Source: Pseudomonadota bacterium (GTDB lineage Bacteria > Chloroflexota > UBA5177 > JAJPKF01). Taken from it: a stretch of DNA of 64,000 nt. Numbering within the stretch: position 1 is the stretch's first letter; every line of letters starts with the position of its first letter. This document shows, piece by piece, positions 43,601 through 51,478 of this stretch. The position numbers and the translations under genes were made by a program. The stretch lies in the NCBI GenBank assembly GCA_021323865.1, contig JAJPKF010000019.1, positions 194,747 to 258,746 of the forward strand, in the 5' to 3' direction. The notes under the pieces were generated by a model that worked only from the letters and a program-made list of their open reading frames with translations, was not told where the DNA came from and made no database searches.

Positions 43601-44031
43601 GAGCCGGTCTTGACATGACCTTGCAGAATGCTTCCGCCGAGTTCAGCATCATGGAGTTCTACCGTCGATCGCTGAAGGATGGCGGCATCATGACCATCGG
43701 GGAGGTTCAGACCCGGCCAAATGGATTGGTGGTCAAGACTGCCGGCATTGTCATCAGTCGACAGCAGCCACCCACCGCCAACGGCATGACCTTCTTGGTG
43801 CTGTCAGACGAAGAGGGTGAGCTACCCGCCGCGGTGCCCCCACACGTCTATCAGCGCTACCGACGAACCCTGAACAGCAGCGCATCGTTGGTGGTCGAGG
43901 GGACTCTCCAACGGCATCGCCGGTACGTGTCGCTCATGGTCAAGCGGATGTGGAATCTGCGAGAGGTTGCCCACCTCGACGACACGCCGTACCGGTCAGC
44001 GGCTTTGACGGCTCCCGCGGTCATCGCCTAG
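40666..44031 (+). CDS. dnaE2: Error-prone DNA polymerase DnaE2
   Basis: A 1,121-residue C-family polymerase alpha subunit for translesion synthesis. The N-terminal PHP domain has LHVHSNFSFLDG and ITDHHGLYG. The palm has GRGSAADSII and PDVDIDFDSRRRDEV, which carries the catalytic Asp triad. A GVFQIESPGQ segment, helix-hairpin-helix and a C-terminal OB fold follow. The length and the IESPGQ/RPGPLQGGMVNPYI segments fit DnaE2 rather than replicative DnaE1. The ATG at 40666 begins right at MIHLHVHSNF. It is the third gene of the LexA-box operon. Confidence 0.93.
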   Translation: MIHLHVHSNFSFLDGATPPERLVERAAELGMPALAITDHHGLYGAVRFLHAASSLGVRPIIGVEVEVQDGRSRAEETRSASRATFETRGAPEFVDRFHLVLLARNRRGYGGLCRIVSKAQLDHQDDPHIALIDLIPLAGDLIALSGCSRGQVSACLPPSGSSNLDEAVAISCRYAEIFGSDNFWIELEHHLLPGDDLRNQQLVEVARRAGLGVVIANDVHYARPEEYRLRDIMACIQTNTPIDVWTDIRQPNAEYYLKSEAEMAKAFAALSPEIVRRGLEASEEIAARCRLDGENTLLASVTRPPRYPVPNGETPFSFLYALCNQGLRERYQPLRPEAVNRLAYELNVVEQMDLSEFFLCVWDIVRFSQEQGIRCAGRGSAADSIIAYVLGITTVDPLAHNLLFDRFLNPGRVGMPDVDIDFDSRRRDEVIKYIEDRYGPEHSAMVANLVTYRSRSAFRDVAKAMGYPTGLIDHLASSLTYRSVDRIQEDLRAAGIAVGTGEAAREHASYGQLETVIALCEQLDGFPRHLSLHNGGMLITREPLIDIVPIEYATSGVRVCQFNKDDVEELGLIKFDILGLRTLSIIDEAVKLIRESQGHDLDIDNLPLDDEAVYDFICTSKTIGVFQIESPGQWHLLQRAQPRTFGDLIIQIALFRPGPLQGGMVNPYIERRCGREPVTYMHPSLENALGDTLGVVIFQEQVLQVAHDFAGLSYAEADGLRRAMSHYRTDAEMNVCRESFVESAVHIGRDRRLAEEMYHTITYFSGYGFCRSHAAAFAKTVYQTAFLKTYYPAELLAAILSNEPCCYYPTQTVVEDARKWNLDVLPVDVNRSRTRYHVEVRDSLRTQTGRKPGAIRMGFLQVKHLSEDAAETIVRAREPGPFRSLTDFWSRTSVERDAAQNLIAVGAFDSLGISRRKLLWQLAEVVRKTPRSPSGEERPSTRRRPTTLMLQLIDQPDGVENGLSDDGLPELPPLTDLDRAGLDMTLQNASAEFSIMEFYRRSLKDGGIMTIGEVQTRPNGLVVKTAGIVISRQQPPTANGMTFLVLSDEEGELPAAVPPHVYQRYRRTLNSSASLVVEGTLQRHRRYVSLMVKRMWNLREVAHLDDTPYRSAALTAPAVIA

Positions 44032-44082
44032 CGGCGCCGAGTCGCGCCGCCGGTTTCCCGTGCCGTAGAGTTTGGGGAGCAT

Positions 44083-44424
44083 ATGGCCAACATCATCCAA
44101 CGAATCGTGCTTCGGGCCAGACGCCGCAGTCTTGGTATCCGGCAAACCACGATGGGGTCCGGGATGGCGCCGATTGCCTTCGAGCCGAGTCAGCAGGCGG
44201 ACAACATTTTTGCGGTGAAGCAGATGGGTGAACCTCAGGCGCAGGCCCAATCCGAGGCGCTCCGGGCACAGCGGGAGAAGGTCGAGGATCAGCTCGGAAT
44301 GGAACCTGAGGGAGGACGGGCCGGTCAGACCGGGCCGGACCTGCAGCAGGCGATCGACGAGCATGCCGAGAGCCTCCGCCGTTGGCGCGAGGAGGATGAA
44401 CGGCAGGGGCGCAAGCGAAGCTAG
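44083..44424 (+). CDS. Hypothetical charged protein
   Basis: A 113-residue hydrophilic protein with a basic N-terminus (IIQRIVLRARRRSLGIRQTT) and a charged, probably helical C-terminal half (EALRAQREKVEDQLG, AIDEHAESLRRWREEDERQG). There is no membrane segment and no domain I recognise. GGGGAG lies just before the ATG. It follows dnaE2 by 51 nt, so it may share the SOS transcript, and converges on mnmG. Coding status is supported by the ribosome site and GC-ending codons but not by homology. Confidence 0.5.
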   Translation: MANIIQRIVLRARRRSLGIRQTTMGSGMAPIAFEPSQQADNIFAVKQMGEPQAQAQSEALRAQREKVEDQLGMEPEGGRAGQTGPDLQQAIDEHAESLRRWREEDERQGRKRS

Positions 44425-44453
44425 CGGCGCTTCAACCCGGCAGAGGCCGGCGA

Positions 44454-46493
44454 TCAGGCGGCGTTCGGTCCCCGACTGGCTCGAGCTTGCTTCTCGATAT
44501 GGAAGAGCACGAGCGCCACATCGCTCGGAGGCACTCCTCCGATCCTGGCCGCCTGACCGATGGTTCGCGGTTGCACCCGACGGAGCTTTTCCAGTGACTC
44601 GGCGCGAAGCCCCAGAACCTTGTCGTACTCGATCCTGTCGGGGATCGGCCGGTCCTCCATGCGGCGGAGGCGCGCCACCTCTGAGGCCTGACGCGATATG
44701 TACCCCTCGTACTTAGCCGACGTCTCCACCTCTCGAGCCACCTGCTCCGGCAGTCGCGGCAGGTAGCCCAACGTCTGCAGGATTGCCGGCGTGATGTCGG
44801 CTCGACGAAGCGCCTCCCGTCCTGACATCGCGACCGACAACGGCTTGCAGCTCAAGGACTCCAGCATGCGATTGGTTTCCACGGTCGGCGTGAGGAGGAC
44901 CGTATCGAGATGCTCAAGCGCCTCGTCGATCCGCTTCAGCTCAGAGCACAGGGCGGCATACCGCTCGTCCTCGACGAGGCCCAGGGCGTGGCCGATACCA
45001 GAAAGCCTTGCCTCTGCACTGTCCTCGCGCAGCAGGAGTCGGTACTCGGCTTGAGACGTGTGCATACGATAGGGTTCGTCGAGATCCTTGGTCACGAGAT
45101 CGTCTACCAGTACGCCGATGTATGCCTGATCCCGACGCAGCACCACCGCTTCGCGTCCCTGAGTGAATCTTGCCGCGTTGATGCCCCCCATCAGGCCGAG
45201 TGCTGCTGCTTCTTCGTAGCCGGTCGTGCCGATGATCTGGCCGGCCAGGAACAGACCCGCTATGGGCTTCGACTCGAGATTGGCTCGAACGGAGGTGCCG
45301 GCCAGATAGTCGTACTCGATGGCGTAGCCGGGCCGGCAGATCTTCGCCTGGGCCATCGCGGGAACAGTCCTAAGCATCGCCACTTGGATGTCGACCGGCA
45401 GGCTGGTGTTGGCCCCCTGCACGTAGATCTCATCGGTGTGCCAGCCTTCAGGCTCGAGAAACAGCTGATGTGACGGCTTGTCGGCGAACCGGACGATCTT
45501 GGCCTCGATGGAGGGACAGTAGCGGGGCCCGGTCGCCGTGATCTCGCCGTTGTACATGGGCGCCCGGTGGAGGTTGTCCCGGATGATGTCGTGGGTGCGA
45601 TGGTTGGTTTGCACCAGAAAGCAATTGAGCTGGGATCGCCATCCCTGAATGATGAAGCGGTCGGTAGGAGCCGGATCGGGATCGCCGCGCGACAAGTGCG
45701 GCCGTCCCATGTCGACGACCGGCCGGCTCCGGGAGGGTGAATGATGGAAGCCGTTCTCGAAGGCACGGCGGGCCTGATAGCTCAGGAAGAGCGGTTCTGG
45801 GCTCCCCTCTTGGACGGTGGACAGCGAGAAGTCGATAGAGTTCCGTTCAACGCGGGGTGGCGTGCCGGTCTTCAACCGGCCGAGAGTAAATCCGGCTCGC
45901 GCCAGGCTCTGCGACAGGGCGTCGGCGGGAAACTCTCCTGCCCGCCCGCCCGGAAAGGATTCCTCACCCATGATGATTCGGCCGCGCAGAAAGGTGCCCG
46001 TCGTGAGCACCACGGTGTCACCAGCGATGCGTTTCGCTTCGCTGGTGACGACGCCACATACGGCTGGAGACCCGCCACGGGTCGTGAAGAGCAAGTCGTC
46101 TACCGAGGCCTCCACCAAGTCCAGATTGGCCTGGTCGAGCAACGTCTGGCGCATAGCCTGTCCGTATGCGACCTTGTCCGACTGCACCCGAATCGACTGG
46201 ACCGCCGGGCCCTTGCCGGTGTTGAGGCGGCGAATCTGAACGCTGGTGCGGTCCGCGTTCACGCCCATTTCACCGCCCAGGGCGTCAATCTCCCGGACCA
46301 GGTGACCCTTGCCGGGGCCGCCGATGGAAGGGTTGCAAGGCATGAGCGCGATCTTGTCGGCATCCAGCGTGATCAGCGCCGTGCGGCAGCCCATCCGCGC
46401 CGCTGCAAGCGCCGCCTCGCAGCCCGCGTGCCCCCCACCCACGACGACGACGTCGAAGGTGCCTCTTGCTGCCCGTTCCTCGGGGATAAACAC
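44454..46493 (-). CDS. mnmG: tRNA uridine-5-carboxymethylaminomethyl modification enzyme MnmG
   Basis: MnmG, with MnmE, modifies wobble U34 using FAD and folate. Landmarks are the FAD-binding VVVVGGGHAGCEAA, MPCNPSIGGPGKGHLVREI, LTTGTFLRGRI, KTGTPPRV, GWRSQLNCFL, FLAGQIIGTTGYEEAA and the C-terminal helical domain (RMEDRPIPDRIEYDKVLGLR). The GTG at 46493 is chosen, 13 residues before the FAD strand. The open frame continues to 46655, but that would overlap the divergent NUDIX gene. About 679 residues, a little longer than usual. Confidence 0.93.
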   Translation of the reverse strand: MFIPEERAARGTFDVVVVGGGHAGCEAALAAARMGCRTALITLDADKIALMPCNPSIGGPGKGHLVREIDALGGEMGVNADRTSVQIRRLNTGKGPAVQSIRVQSDKVAYGQAMRQTLLDQANLDLVEASVDDLLFTTRGGSPAVCGVVTSEAKRIAGDTVVLTTGTFLRGRIIMGEESFPGGRAGEFPADALSQSLARAGFTLGRLKTGTPPRVERNSIDFSLSTVQEGSPEPLFLSYQARRAFENGFHHSPSRSRPVVDMGRPHLSRGDPDPAPTDRFIIQGWRSQLNCFLVQTNHRTHDIIRDNLHRAPMYNGEITATGPRYCPSIEAKIVRFADKPSHQLFLEPEGWHTDEIYVQGANTSLPVDIQVAMLRTVPAMAQAKICRPGYAIEYDYLAGTSVRANLESKPIAGLFLAGQIIGTTGYEEAAALGLMGGINAARFTQGREAVVLRRDQAYIGVLVDDLVTKDLDEPYRMHTSQAEYRLLLREDSAEARLSGIGHALGLVEDERYAALCSELKRIDEALEHLDTVLLTPTVETNRMLESLSCKPLSVAMSGREALRRADITPAILQTLGYLPRLPEQVAREVETSAKYEGYISRQASEVARLRRMEDRPIPDRIEYDKVLGLRAESLEKLRRVQPRTIGQAARIGGVPPSDVALVLFHIEKQARASRGPNAA

Positions 46494-46553
46494 GTCGAGT
46501 ATCGCATCCGGGGTCGGATGTCGGAGCCCGGCTCCGCCCCGGAGAATGGTGGG

Positions 46554-47057
46554 ATGACGGGAGCACGCAGCTTCTGCCCCACCTGTGGCCAAGGTCTCGC
46601 CCAAAGTTTCATTCAGACCGAGGGCCGAGAGCGGCTGGTTTGCCCTGAGGGACACATCCTGTATGAGAACCCCAACGTGGTCGCGGGAACGCTACCGCAG
46701 ACTGCGCGGGGAATCTGGCTGCTGCGACGCAGCATTGAACCGCGTTATGGCTTCTGGACCTTTCCGGCCGGCTACATGGAGATCGGTGAATCGGTCGAGG
46801 AGGCCGCCGCCCGGGAAACACTTGAGGAGATTGGCCTCGACGTGAAGCTTACTGGGCTCCTGAACGTCTACTCGAGAGCCGAGGCCACGGCCGTCTTCGT
46901 CGTCTATCTCGCCGAAGCTGAGGGGACGGCCACGGCTCGGGACGAGGCGCTGGAGGTGCGGGAGTTCCAGCCGGCTGAGATTCCCTGGGACGATCTGGCC
47001 TTCTGGAGCACTCGGAGGGCCTTGGAGGACTGGGTCTCCCTCCGGGGACAGTGCTGA
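46554..47057 (+). CDS. NUDIX hydrolase with zinc-ribbon N-terminus
   Basis: A 167-residue hydrolase: an N-terminal zinc ribbon (CPTCGQ, then VCPEGH) as in NADH-pyrophosphatase relatives, followed by a full NUDIX box GYMEIGESVEEAAARETLEE-IGLD. It probably cleaves a nucleotide diphosphate compound such as NADH or ADP-ribose. ATG 46554 starts directly before the zinc ribbon with GGAG about 10 nt upstream; ATG 46518 is an in-frame alternative. It is divergent from mnmG with a 60-nt gap. Confidence 0.85.
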   Translation: MTGARSFCPTCGQGLAQSFIQTEGRERLVCPEGHILYENPNVVAGTLPQTARGIWLLRRSIEPRYGFWTFPAGYMEIGESVEEAAARETLEEIGLDVKLTGLLNVYSRAEATAVFVVYLAEAEGTATARDEALEVREFQPAEIPWDDLAFWSTRRALEDWVSLRGQC

Positions 47058-47073
47058 GGTCTAAACCCCAGCT

Positions 47074-47943
47074 CTAGCCGGTGAGGGAAGCCATGGCGGA
47101 ACCGACGTCGCCCTCAAAGACCAGCATGTCCCAGTCGTCCTGTTGCTGGAACCCGATGTCCAGGAGGGTGGCCTTGGTCGCGCCGTCCAGTTGCAGCGAC
47201 GCTGTCACTCGCTGCAGTCCGCGTCGATGCGCCTCGTGTCGGAGCTGGGTTCCCAGGTCGCGGATGCCGTCACGGGTTCCGGCGAGGTGAACGAGGTTCA
47301 ACCGCGGTCGCGCGGGGCTGGGTCGGGCGAGGGCGACTGCTTCAACCGGGTCGCCGGCGCCCAGCCAAATGGGGAAGTCGCCTGGAGAAGCCTGTGTGGG
47401 TAGCTCGACGGCGGTCCAGCCGTCTGCCACGAGCAGGGTGCCGCCTGAAGCCAGGCTTCCAACTCGTTCCAGATGTTCGAACGATGCCGAAATGGCTCGG
47501 GTCCCCGGCCCCTGCGATGCCGCCGGATCCGCCGAGTAGACCTCGAAGCGAGCAACGAGACGCAGACCGGCGCCGCTGGCAACCCGCCGGCTGGCCTGAT
47601 TGACGCTGGCCGTCGACAGGCGCACGGTCCTGGCTCCCATTCGAGCCGACTCTCGGATGCCATCGGCCAGCAACCGGTGCGCAATGCCCTGTCCCCGGAA
47701 ATCGGGGTGAACTCGGATGCCTTCCATCCAGGCAACTGCACCGGGCTGCAGCGCCGTGTGCTGGACGGCAACGACCTGTCCGTCCATCTCGGCGGCAATG
47801 GTAAATCCTGCCTCGGGCGATTCCTCCATCCAACCGGACCAGACCAGCGGGATGTAGTCCTGTCCCTCCCACACGGTTGCCGAAATGGCAAAGACCTGCT
47901 CCCGATCCTGCTCCTGTGCGGGTCTCACGGTCAACGCACTCAC
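47074..47943 (-). CDS. GNAT-family N-acetyltransferase
   Basis: A 289-residue protein whose N-terminal half is a GNAT domain: LTVRPAQEQD, GQVVAVQHTAL, and the acetyl-CoA loop RVHPDFRGQGIAHRLL. The second half looks like a degenerate second GNAT-like lobe (LVADGWTAVELP, then RGLQRVTASL). The start is GTG at 47943; the open frame runs further, but that part would cover the pyrB promoter and is not family-like. Substrate unknown. It is divergent from pyrB. Confidence 0.8.
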   Translation of the reverse strand: MSALTVRPAQEQDREQVFAISATVWEGQDYIPLVWSGWMEESPEAGFTIAAEMDGQVVAVQHTALQPGAVAWMEGIRVHPDFRGQGIAHRLLADGIRESARMGARTVRLSTASVNQASRRVASGAGLRLVARFEVYSADPAASQGPGTRAISASFEHLERVGSLASGGTLLVADGWTAVELPTQASPGDFPIWLGAGDPVEAVALARPSPARPRLNLVHLAGTRDGIRDLGTQLRHEAHRRGLQRVTASLQLDGATKATLLDIGFQQQDDWDMLVFEGDVGSAMASLTG

Positions 47944-48112
47944 GGCAGATTCTAGGGGCGGGTCATTGATATACTCGTGGCAGATTGTGCCTGGGCCGCG
48001 CCCGTCTGGGTCGGCGCCGCCGGGGGTGAGGGTGAGTTCTGTGCGCGCCGATCTGGCCACGCGGGTCGGCGCCGTTGCGGTTGACGGCGGATCCTTTACG
48101 CCAGCCACACCC

Positions 48113-49057
48113 ATGGGCTTCCGGCTTCATCACGTCATAGAGGCACAGGACTTCAATCGCGGCATGCTCGACCAGCTCTTCCGGATCGCCCGGGAGATGG
48201 AGTCGGTGCACGAGCAGGGTGGCAACCGCTGTTTGACCGGAAAGATCATGGCGAGCCTCTTTTACGAGGAAAGCACCCGCACGCGCTTCTCGTTTGAGAG
48301 CGCCATGCACAAGCTGGGTGGCTCTGTCATCTCCACCGAGAACGCGAAGCAGTTCTCATCGGTTTCGAAAGGCGAAACCCTGGAGGACACCATCCGGATT
48401 CTCAACGGGTATGCCGACATCATCGTTCTCCGGCACTACGAAAGCGGCTCTGCTAAGCGGGCCGCCGATATCTCTACGGTCCCCATCGTCAATGCCGGCG
48501 ACGGCACCGGCCAGCACCCCACCCAAGCCTTCCTCGATCTCTACACGATTGAAAAGGAGCTGGGTCACATCGACGGCATAACCATCGCCGTCGTGGGCGA
48601 CCTGGCGAACGGACGCACGGTGCGGTCGCTCTGCTATCTCCTCTCCAAGTACCGGAGCATTCGTATTCGGATGGTTGCCCCGGACGTGGTGAAGATGCGG
48701 GACGACATCAAGGGCTACCTCGCCAGGCACGACGTCGTCTTCTCTGAGGAGACGTCCCTGGAGGACGTGGCGGCTGAGGTCGACGTGCTCTATCAGACTC
48801 GAATTCAGAAGGAGCGATTCGGAGATCGGGAGGAGGACTACGAGCAGGCTCGCGGAGTGTACGTGGTGACCCCGGAGGTGATGGCCCGGATGCAGCGGGG
48901 AGCCATTGTGATGCATCCCCTCCCCCGCGTCGATGAGATCGATGTGGCCGTCGACGACGACCCGCGGGCGGCCTATTTCCGTCAGGCTCAGAATGGCCTT
49001 TACATCCGTATGGCGCTGCTGGCCGCCTGTCTTGGGGCCGACATCGCGAGGGCGTGA
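48113..49057 (+). CDS. pyrB: Aspartate carbamoyltransferase catalytic subunit
   Basis: Joins carbamoyl phosphate and aspartate in pyrimidine synthesis. The 314-residue product has the carbamoyl-phosphate loop FYEESTRTRFSFESAM, GDGTGQHPTQAFLDLYTI, GDLANGRTVRSL and MHPLPRVDEI. Start uncertain: ATG 48113 matches the usual N-terminus (LHHVIEAQDFNRGML), while GTG 48041 with a nearby GGTGAG would add 24 residues. No pyrI or other pyr genes are nearby, so it is an isolated pyr gene here. Confidence 0.94.
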   Translation: MGFRLHHVIEAQDFNRGMLDQLFRIAREMESVHEQGGNRCLTGKIMASLFYEESTRTRFSFESAMHKLGGSVISTENAKQFSSVSKGETLEDTIRILNGYADIIVLRHYESGSAKRAADISTVPIVNAGDGTGQHPTQAFLDLYTIEKELGHIDGITIAVVGDLANGRTVRSLCYLLSKYRSIRIRMVAPDVVKMRDDIKGYLARHDVVFSEETSLEDVAAEVDVLYQTRIQKERFGDREEDYEQARGVYVVTPEVMARMQRGAIVMHPLPRVDEIDVAVDDDPRAAYFRQAQNGLYIRMALLAACLGADIARA

Positions 49058-49188
49058 CCCGGACGGACCGGCGACTCGAACGCGGTTCAGATCTTGGCAC
49101 TGGTACACATGTGCTAAGAATGCGATAAGGGAACCGGTGGAACTTCCGAGCGCGCCCGACACGAGCGGGGAGAGCCGGGGTTGAAGGC

Positions 49189-51462
49189 ATGAACGCGGAG
49201 CAGCTCATCAACCAGCTCCTCGAGGAGCCCGACTTTGCTGCGTCGGTGACGGCGTATCGGGCGCTTCCGGCCCGCGACGGGCGATACGTCGGCTTCCCTC
49301 AGGCATTGGATCAGCGGCTCGTGGACGCGTTGGAGCGCCGCGGAATCCACCAGCTGTATTCACATCAGGCGGAGGCCATCCAACACGCCCTCTCGGGACG
49401 CAACCCGGTCATCGTCACGCCCACGGCGTCGGGCAAGACCCTCTGCTACAACGTCCCCGTCGTTTCGTCCATAATGGCCAACTCCGCCAACCGCGCGCTC
49501 TACCTATTCCCAACCAAGGCGCTGGCCCAGGATCAGCTTGCCGAGCTGCAGGTGCTCGTCGAATCGCTGGGCATCGAGCTGAGAAGCCACACGTACGACG
49601 GCGATACTCCCGCCGATGCACGCCGCGCAATTCGCCAGGCCGGTCACATCGTGATCACCAATCCGGACATGCTGCACACCGCTATCCTTCCGCATCACAC
49701 CCGCTGGGTCCGGCTGTTCGAGAATCTGCGCTATGTGGTCATCGACGAGCTACACACCTATCGGGGTGTCTTCGGCAGCCACGTGGCCAACGTCATCCGG
49801 CGGCTCCGTCGTATCTGCAACTTCTACGGTTCGAACCCGCAATTCATCTGCTGCTCGGCGACCATTGCCAACCCTGCCCAGCTCGCCTCCAACCTCATCG
49901 AGGGCGACGTGGAGCTGGTGGATCAGAATGGCGCCCCCTCCGGGCCAAAGCACGTCGTGCTGTTCAATCCTCCGGTCGTCGATCGCCAGCTTGGCATCAG
50001 ACGAAGCGCGGTCTTGACCGCTCGTGGGATTGCCCGAAGCTTCATCAACAACGGCATTCAATCCATCATCTTTGGGCGGACTCGAACGGCGGTTGAGATC
50101 TTGCTGACCTACCTGAGGGCCGACGCCCCCGACCACCGCCGGGACAGCATCCGTGGGTATCGGGGAGGCTATCTCCCCCAGGAGCGGCGGGCGATCGAGC
50201 GGGGTCTGCGAGATGGAACCGTCCGGGCGGTCGTCTCGACCAACGCCCTCGAGCTGGGGATCGACATTGGCGGGCTGGACGCGTGTGTGCTGACGGGGTA
50301 TCCCGGTACCATCGCCAGCGCGTGGCAGCAGATCGGGCGAGCCGGACGGACCTCGGCCTCCTCGGTAGCGGTGCTGGTTGCCAGCAGCACCCCGCTCGAT
50401 CAGTACGTGATCACGCATCCCGAGTACATCTTCGACAGCTCGCCCGAGACCGGGCTCATCAACGCCGATAATCTCCACATTCTGCTCAGCCAGATCAAGT
50501 GTGCCGCCTTTGAGCTCCCCTTTCGGGACGGAGACAACTTCGGGCGCACCGACTCGACCGCCTCGTTCTTGGAGTATCTGACCGAGGCCGGATTGCTGCA
50601 TCGAGTGCAGGACAGCTGGCACTGGATGTCTGAGTCGTTCCCCGCCGAGGAGATCAGTCTGCGAAGCGCCTCGACCGACAATGTGGTCATCGTGGACTAC
50701 GAGCGGCCGACGCAGGTGATCGGGGAGATCGACCGTCTATCGGCGCCGACCTGGGTGCACGACGAGGCCATCTATCTGCATGGCGGCGTCCAGTATCAGG
50801 TGGAGCGACTTGATCTCGAGGAGAAGAAGGCGTATGTGCGGCGGGTCGACGTCGACTATTACACCGACGCCGAGCTTGCCGTGAAGGTGAACGTGCTCGA
50901 GGTGATGGGTTCGGATGGTCAGGCGCGGTCCCATGGGGAGGTCTCAGTGACCTACCTGCCCACCATCTTCAAGAAGATCAAGTTCGACAGCCATGAGAAC
51001 GTCGGTTGGGGGAAGATTCATCTGCCCGAGGACACGATGCATACGCGTGCGTATTGGCTGTGGCTTCCCACGGAAGTGAGCGAGCGTCTGCCGCTGAAGG
51101 AAGTGGAGGTGGGCCTGGCAGGCCTCGCCAACGTGTTGGCCAATCTCGCGCCGCTGTACCTCATGTGCGATCCGCGCGATCTTCGCGTCTGGCCGGAGGT
51201 GAAGGCGCCATTCACCGGCGCACCAACAATCTTTCTGTACGACTCGATTCCCGGTGGCATCGGATTCAGCACGCGGCTGTATGACATGCATGAGACGCTG
51301 CTCCGCGGCGCCGGTGACCTTGTCGCACGCTGTGAGTGCGCCCAGGGCTGCCCTTCTTGTGTGGGTCCGCAGTTTGACGGGGCCGCGACCAGCGCGAAGC
51401 TGCAGGCCCTACGGCTGCTGGACGTCTTGTTGACAGCGCGGCCACTGGCCGTGGCGTCATGA
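49189..51462 (+). CDS. mrfA: MrfA/YprA-type DEXH helicase with DUF1998
   Basis: A 757-residue superfamily-2 helicase. The N-terminal motor has QAEAIQHALSGRNPVIVTPTASGKT (motif I in PTASGKT), VIDELHTYRG (DEXH-like DELH), SATIANPAQL, and the helicase-C half with STNALELGIDIGGLDACVL and QIGRAGR. The C-terminal DUF1998 region ends in a Cys cluster CECAQGCPSC with an upstream Cys (LMCDP). In Bacillus subtilis MrfA with MrfB excises mitomycin-C adducts by a UvrABC-independent route. The exonuclease partner follows 17 nt downstream. Confidence 0.88.
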   Translation: MNAEQLINQLLEEPDFAASVTAYRALPARDGRYVGFPQALDQRLVDALERRGIHQLYSHQAEAIQHALSGRNPVIVTPTASGKTLCYNVPVVSSIMANSANRALYLFPTKALAQDQLAELQVLVESLGIELRSHTYDGDTPADARRAIRQAGHIVITNPDMLHTAILPHHTRWVRLFENLRYVVIDELHTYRGVFGSHVANVIRRLRRICNFYGSNPQFICCSATIANPAQLASNLIEGDVELVDQNGAPSGPKHVVLFNPPVVDRQLGIRRSAVLTARGIARSFINNGIQSIIFGRTRTAVEILLTYLRADAPDHRRDSIRGYRGGYLPQERRAIERGLRDGTVRAVVSTNALELGIDIGGLDACVLTGYPGTIASAWQQIGRAGRTSASSVAVLVASSTPLDQYVITHPEYIFDSSPETGLINADNLHILLSQIKCAAFELPFRDGDNFGRTDSTASFLEYLTEAGLLHRVQDSWHWMSESFPAEEISLRSASTDNVVIVDYERPTQVIGEIDRLSAPTWVHDEAIYLHGGVQYQVERLDLEEKKAYVRRVDVDYYTDAELAVKVNVLEVMGSDGQARSHGEVSVTYLPTIFKKIKFDSHENVGWGKIHLPEDTMHTRAYWLWLPTEVSERLPLKEVEVGLAGLANVLANLAPLYLMCDPRDLRVWPEVKAPFTGAPTIFLYDSIPGGIGFSTRLYDMHETLLRGAGDLVARCECAQGCPSCVGPQFDGAATSAKLQALRLLDVLLTARPLAVAS

Positions 51463-51478
51463 TGCAGGCGACCCCGGC

